The translations under genes and the position numbers were made by a program. A stretch of 64,000 bases of DNA from Zeugodacus cucurbitae. Its lineage: Eukaryota > Arthropoda > Insecta > Diptera > Tephritidae. Below the pieces are notes generated by a model that did no database searches, had not been told where the DNA came from, and saw only the letters and a program-made list of their open reading frames with translations. The stretch lies in contig NC_071670.1 in assembly GCF_028554725.1 (NCBI RefSeq), forward strand, positions 73,383,001-73,447,000, written 5' to 3'. Below, piece by piece: positions 60,833 to 64,000 of the stretch (position 1 is the stretch's first letter; the number at the start of each line of letters is the position of its first letter).

Positions 60833-62296
60833 ATGTATATGTCCTACTATAACTATGATGAGCCACTTGAATATGCGGATGAGGATTATGATACCATACC
60901 CGAGCAGAATGAGCCAATTAATTCGTGGACAAACATTTGTGAAACCTGCATTTTACCATCCACTATGCAAATAATTTCGTACATGGGAATTATAATTGGT
61001 TTCAGCTTCATATGCCACATAGGAATTGTCATTTGCTATCACCTTAAAACCAAAAAGGAATGGCTGCTACACATAATTTCTATCTCCGCGGGATGCGGTA
61101 TGTTAACTGTAGCTGTGGGCACTAATTCATTTATTATTATATTTTTTGCAATTTTTTCGTATTTAGTTTTTCTTTTGATAAATTTGTTTCCACCTTTTAG
61201 AAAGAATATTGGTGTCATAATGGTAATATGTACAATTTTGACACTACTTTGCTCCGAGCATATATGGAAAAATCAAATAGCATGGGAAATGATCAAGGGA
61301 TCTGCCATGGTTGTGAATATGAAAATTATTTCAATAGCTTTTGAAATGCAGGAAACCGTATTGAAAAGCCAGCGAGCTAAAAACGTCCCGAATATACTTT
61401 CCTTTTGCGGCTATATTTTCACTCCGGCAAATTTAATAGTTGGCCCGTGGATTCCATACAGTTCTTATTTATATAGCATACGCTTAAATCCAACAAAACA
61501 ATTTCATATGCGAAGGTTAATGTGGGTCTGTTTTTGCTGTTTGCTGTCACTTGGTTTTCTCAATTCATCTAATTGCATTGTACCATATTTATTTTCAAAT
61601 TCATCCTTAGTTTGGGTGCGTATTTTCCGCGATGCATTTGCCGTCCGTTGTAGCCATTACTTCGTCAGTTTTCTGTCACAAGCTTCACTTATCACTGGTG
61701 GTCTTCTTATACATAAGGACGATAAACCAAATAAGTGGTTGGGTCACATGGTCACACTGCCTTTGCACATCGAATTCCCTCGGTCCCTGAGTTCAGCAGT
61801 GCGAGTATGGAACGTTCCCATGCATAAATTCCTGAAAGAATATATATTTCGTGGGATTTATAAACGGTTTAATAGTCATTTAGTTGCAATTTTTGTAACT
61901 TATTTAGTTTCCTCACTTTTGCATGGCCAATATTTGAAAATATATTTAGTATTATTTTCATTGGCAATATTTGGCTTTGTTGAGAGCATACTTAGAAAAA
62001 AGATATCTATCGCTTTTAATGCGTGTGTTACAGCACAGGCTTGCCGAAAGCCATGTCATTTTAAGCACTGCTCCAGTCATGGTTGGCGAAGCGATGGTGC
62101 GATATTGGTAAAACTGACGAATCTTTTATTTTCAATGGTTACCATTTTCCATTTGGCATACATAGGTGCAATGATGAATGAATCTATTGCTGGCGAAGAC
62201 ACGGGGTTTGGCGTTGACTTAAGTCTATGGTCTTCAGTTAGTTATTTTAATCATTGGATAGTACTGCTTACATACCTCCTTTATTTAGTTATTTAA
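60833..62296 (+). CDS. por: Porcupine, Wnt O-palmitoleoyltransferase (copy 2)
   Basis: A second uninterrupted 487-codon porcupine with the same predicted protein as copy 1, retaining the asparagine and histidine of the MBOAT active site (N327, H364), all membrane segments and the Cys-rich loop. The same upstream 866 bases and the downstream AATAAA (62366) are also present, so nothing in the sequence suggests it is inactive. Absence of even silent changes means the duplication is very young, is being gene-converted, or does not exist in the genome and arose in assembly. Confidence 0.85.
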   Translation: MYMSYYNYDEPLEYADEDYDTIPEQNEPINSWTNICETCILPSTMQIISYMGIIIGFSFICHIGIVICYHLKTKKEWLLHIISISAGCGMLTVAVGTNSFIIIFFAIFSYLVFLLINLFPPFRKNIGVIMVICTILTLLCSEHIWKNQIAWEMIKGSAMVVNMKIISIAFEMQETVLKSQRAKNVPNILSFCGYIFTPANLIVGPWIPYSSYLYSIRLNPTKQFHMRRLMWVCFCCLLSLGFLNSSNCIVPYLFSNSSLVWVRIFRDAFAVRCSHYFVSFLSQASLITGGLLIHKDDKPNKWLGHMVTLPLHIEFPRSLSSAVRVWNVPMHKFLKEYIFRGIYKRFNSHLVAIFVTYLVSSLLHGQYLKIYLVLFSLAIFGFVESILRKKISIAFNACVTAQACRKPCHFKHCSSHGWRSDGAILVKLTNLLFSMVTIFHLAYIGAMMNESIAGEDTGFGVDLSLWSSVSYFNHWIVLLTYLLYLVI

Positions 62297-62365
62297 TCTA
62301 TAGTTTAATTAAAAGATAAATGTAAGATACTTAAATCAATTAATTTTTGTACTTATAATTTTCGC

Positions 62366-62371
62366 AATAAA
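62366..62371 (+). terminator. Polyadenylation signal of porcupine copy 2
   Basis: Duplicate of the AATAAA at 58676, 70 bases after the stop codon. Confidence 0.6.
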
Positions 62372-62965
62372 TATGTAAAATGTATTCTTGTAAATTTATG
62401 AATTGGTAATATTATTATTTTAGAGGGGACCTTAACATTCTATATAAATATAACAATATTATATGTGAATAGGTTAAATAGACTATAGCCACGACCATCT
62501 ACAATGTTTACTTATACTAGAACTTAACGATCCAGACAGTTCTGGGTCGCCGAAATAACAGCCCTTGGTCGGATCCGAAAATCCGAGTCAATCGCGGTAT
62601 CGCAGAATCGGCTGTTGTGGGGACTGTTGCGCAACTTCGTTCTGGATAATGTAGCAGACTAAACTCCTACATATCCAGACTAGACCCTTACAGTAGTGTG
62701 ACACTAACCATATCTTACTCCCTTTGGTCCGACCCTATCCCGTTAGATGATTTCTATGACAATTAGTCCAGGCTTGTCGGTTCAGGCCCGCTTGAGTAAC
62801 CGTTACAACAACAATGTTTACTAACTTGATGTAAATAGAAATAAAACGCGAATGTAACAATATTTTTAGCATTCATCATCCCTCCAATGTAATGTATGTA
62901 AAGGTTTGTATCATTATGGAAGGCTCTCGCAACTATTCAGAACCCTGGAGTGGTGTCACAACTTT

Positions 62966-63290
62966 TCAACACCTTGTTGTCACTTTCATCTGCCTCCAGT
63001 CCTAGTCTAGCCTGCAACTCCTAACAGTCCTGAAAGCATGCCAGTACTTTACGAATGACAACTTCAAACATTGGATTATTGGAGAATTGGATCTATGAAT
63101 GGACATCACCAATTATTCTTGGTTGAAACTATATAACTTACTGCTTAATTAACAAAATTGCTACCCTGGAGCGCACAACATCATAAAACTACTAGTGGAA
63201 TCGATTTGAAATTTTAGGATACAGGGGCTTAAGATAGTTTCGCCAAGTCAACCCTAAGAAGCCTTAAAAGTATTATTTGATAATTAACGT
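62966..63290. other. Unique non-coding DNA right of the duplication
   Basis: About 325 bases that resume single-copy sequence after copy 2. No ORF or recognisable motif. Confidence 0.5.
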
Positions 63291-63847
63291 CAAGAATGAT
63301 AGAAGACAAGATTACGACAGGCGTTTACAGTTAGTTATTTTGAGTTTTGAGTTCCTGTTGAGCGTCAAGTTTCACGACCACGAACACGCGAGCAAAACAA
63401 AATTGCACGGTGGTACAAAACAATAAAACCAAAACAAAGAGCTGAAGTCAAGGCTTGTGCTTAATTATTATTTAAAATTTTAAGTGAAAAATGTATTAAT
63501 TTGAAAAAGAAGTCCGCAATGGCGGAATTAAACAACAATAGTACAAAAAAGTCGTCTATAAAGATTTTTTTCTCACTTTTCCAACCAACAAAAAAGTTGG
63601 CAAAATGGCGAACTTTTTGTAACAAAACATATAATTTTAATTATAAATATGCATGATTATATTAGATCATTTTATAAATGAAGATTTTAAGAATTACGTT
63701 CATTGTGATATTTTATCTGCACATTATTCAATTTGGTTCACTATGTTTCACATTTCCGTTTTCCATTTGACAATTCTTCTGTTGCCTATTCCCATTCGTT
63801 GGTCGTGAACGCTCAGCCTGTCGTAATCTTGTCATCTATCATTCTTG
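63291..63847. mobile_element. MITE-like element with 32 bp terminal inverted repeats
   Basis: The first 32 bases (63291-63322, CAAGAATGATAGAAGACAAG...) and the last 32 (63816-63847) are inverted complements with one mismatch. A second, imperfect inverted match lies just inside (left GAGCGTC...TTCACGACCACGAAC near 63360-63385; right GTTGGTCGTGAACGCTC near 63799-63813). The 557 bp between the ends has no ORF and is AT-rich in the middle, as expected of a non-autonomous DNA transposon. A clear target-site duplication was not found, so the superfamily is undetermined. Confidence 0.6.
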
Positions 63848-64000
63848 TACTGTACTATGTACTGTAATGCATGTGCTGCACGGACTTGAATACCCAGAGA
63901 AGTTTAATTTTCTTTACTCTCATGACCCTCTCGGCAAGTATATTAGATATTTATGTTTAAGATTCTATGAGTTTCTTAAGACCGATTTCACACAGGCAAT
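63848..64000. other. Flanking non-coding DNA
   Basis: AT-rich; starts with TACTGTACTATGTACTGTA, a short imperfect repeat next to the element end. Nothing else is seen before the window ends. Confidence 0.4.

Larger units (their letters stand above)
59279..62965. repeat. Tandem segmental duplication, copy 2
   Basis: Direct repeat of 55589-59275 at an offset of 3,690 bases. Identity ends at ACAACTTT (62965); beyond it the sequence continues into unique DNA (TCAACACC), whereas copy 1 continues into copy 2. Confidence 0.9.

Noticed and set aside
1..64000. tRNA, rRNA or CRISPR features
   Set aside because: No cloverleaf with A and B boxes, no rRNA-like segment and no spaced direct repeats were seen by eye on either strand; a covariance search was not possible.

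Overview
The window is nuclear DNA of a higher fly. Its proteins closely follow Drosophila families, introns are mostly 50-100 bp with AT-rich ends, intergenic DNA is AT-rich, and there are many ACATACATATG-type and CAA/GTT microsatellites. A tephritid fruit fly is the best guess, but that rests on general impression. Several recognised genes (ND-75, Gbeta13F, por) are X-linked in Drosophila melanogaster, so the window probably lies on Muller element A.

Positions 1-29,640 are gene-poor. They hold at least three well-formed coding first exons on the minus strand (4336-4969, 13569-13632, 25695-25788). Each begins with ATG and ends in the same splice phase at a GT donor. They look like alternative first exons of one large gene whose shared body lies beyond the left edge. 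A fourth, very short candidate sits at 25038-25053. Around 24.0-24.5 kb an unrecognised three-exon plus-strand ORF can be assembled.

Positions 29,645-41,491 are a dense housekeeping cluster: MSBP (+), ND-75 (+, mitochondrial complex I 75 kDa subunit), an HSF-type DNA-binding protein (-), ND-20 (+, complex I 20 kDa subunit) and a PDE12-type 2',5'-phosphodiesterase/deadenylase (-). Two iron-sulphur subunits of the same respiratory complex lie 2.5 kb apart.

Positions 41,492-50,733 contain Gbeta13F (-) with long flanking, probably untranslated or regulatory, DNA.

Positions 50,734-62,965 contain exportin-7 (Ranbp16, -), for which I could resolve a 20-exon, 1,105-residue model, and head-to-head with it the Wnt O-acyltransferase gene porcupine (+). 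A 3.69 kb segment carrying the 5' end of exportin-7, the shared promoter region and all of porcupine is present twice in direct tandem with no difference that I noticed. The result is two intact porcupine copies and one truncated exportin-7 5' fragment that could still encode a 164-residue protein. This is either a very recent segmental duplication or an assembly artefact.

The last kilobase carries a 557 bp element bounded by 32 bp inverted repeats, probably a MITE-like transposon. I found no rRNA, tRNA or CRISPR array.
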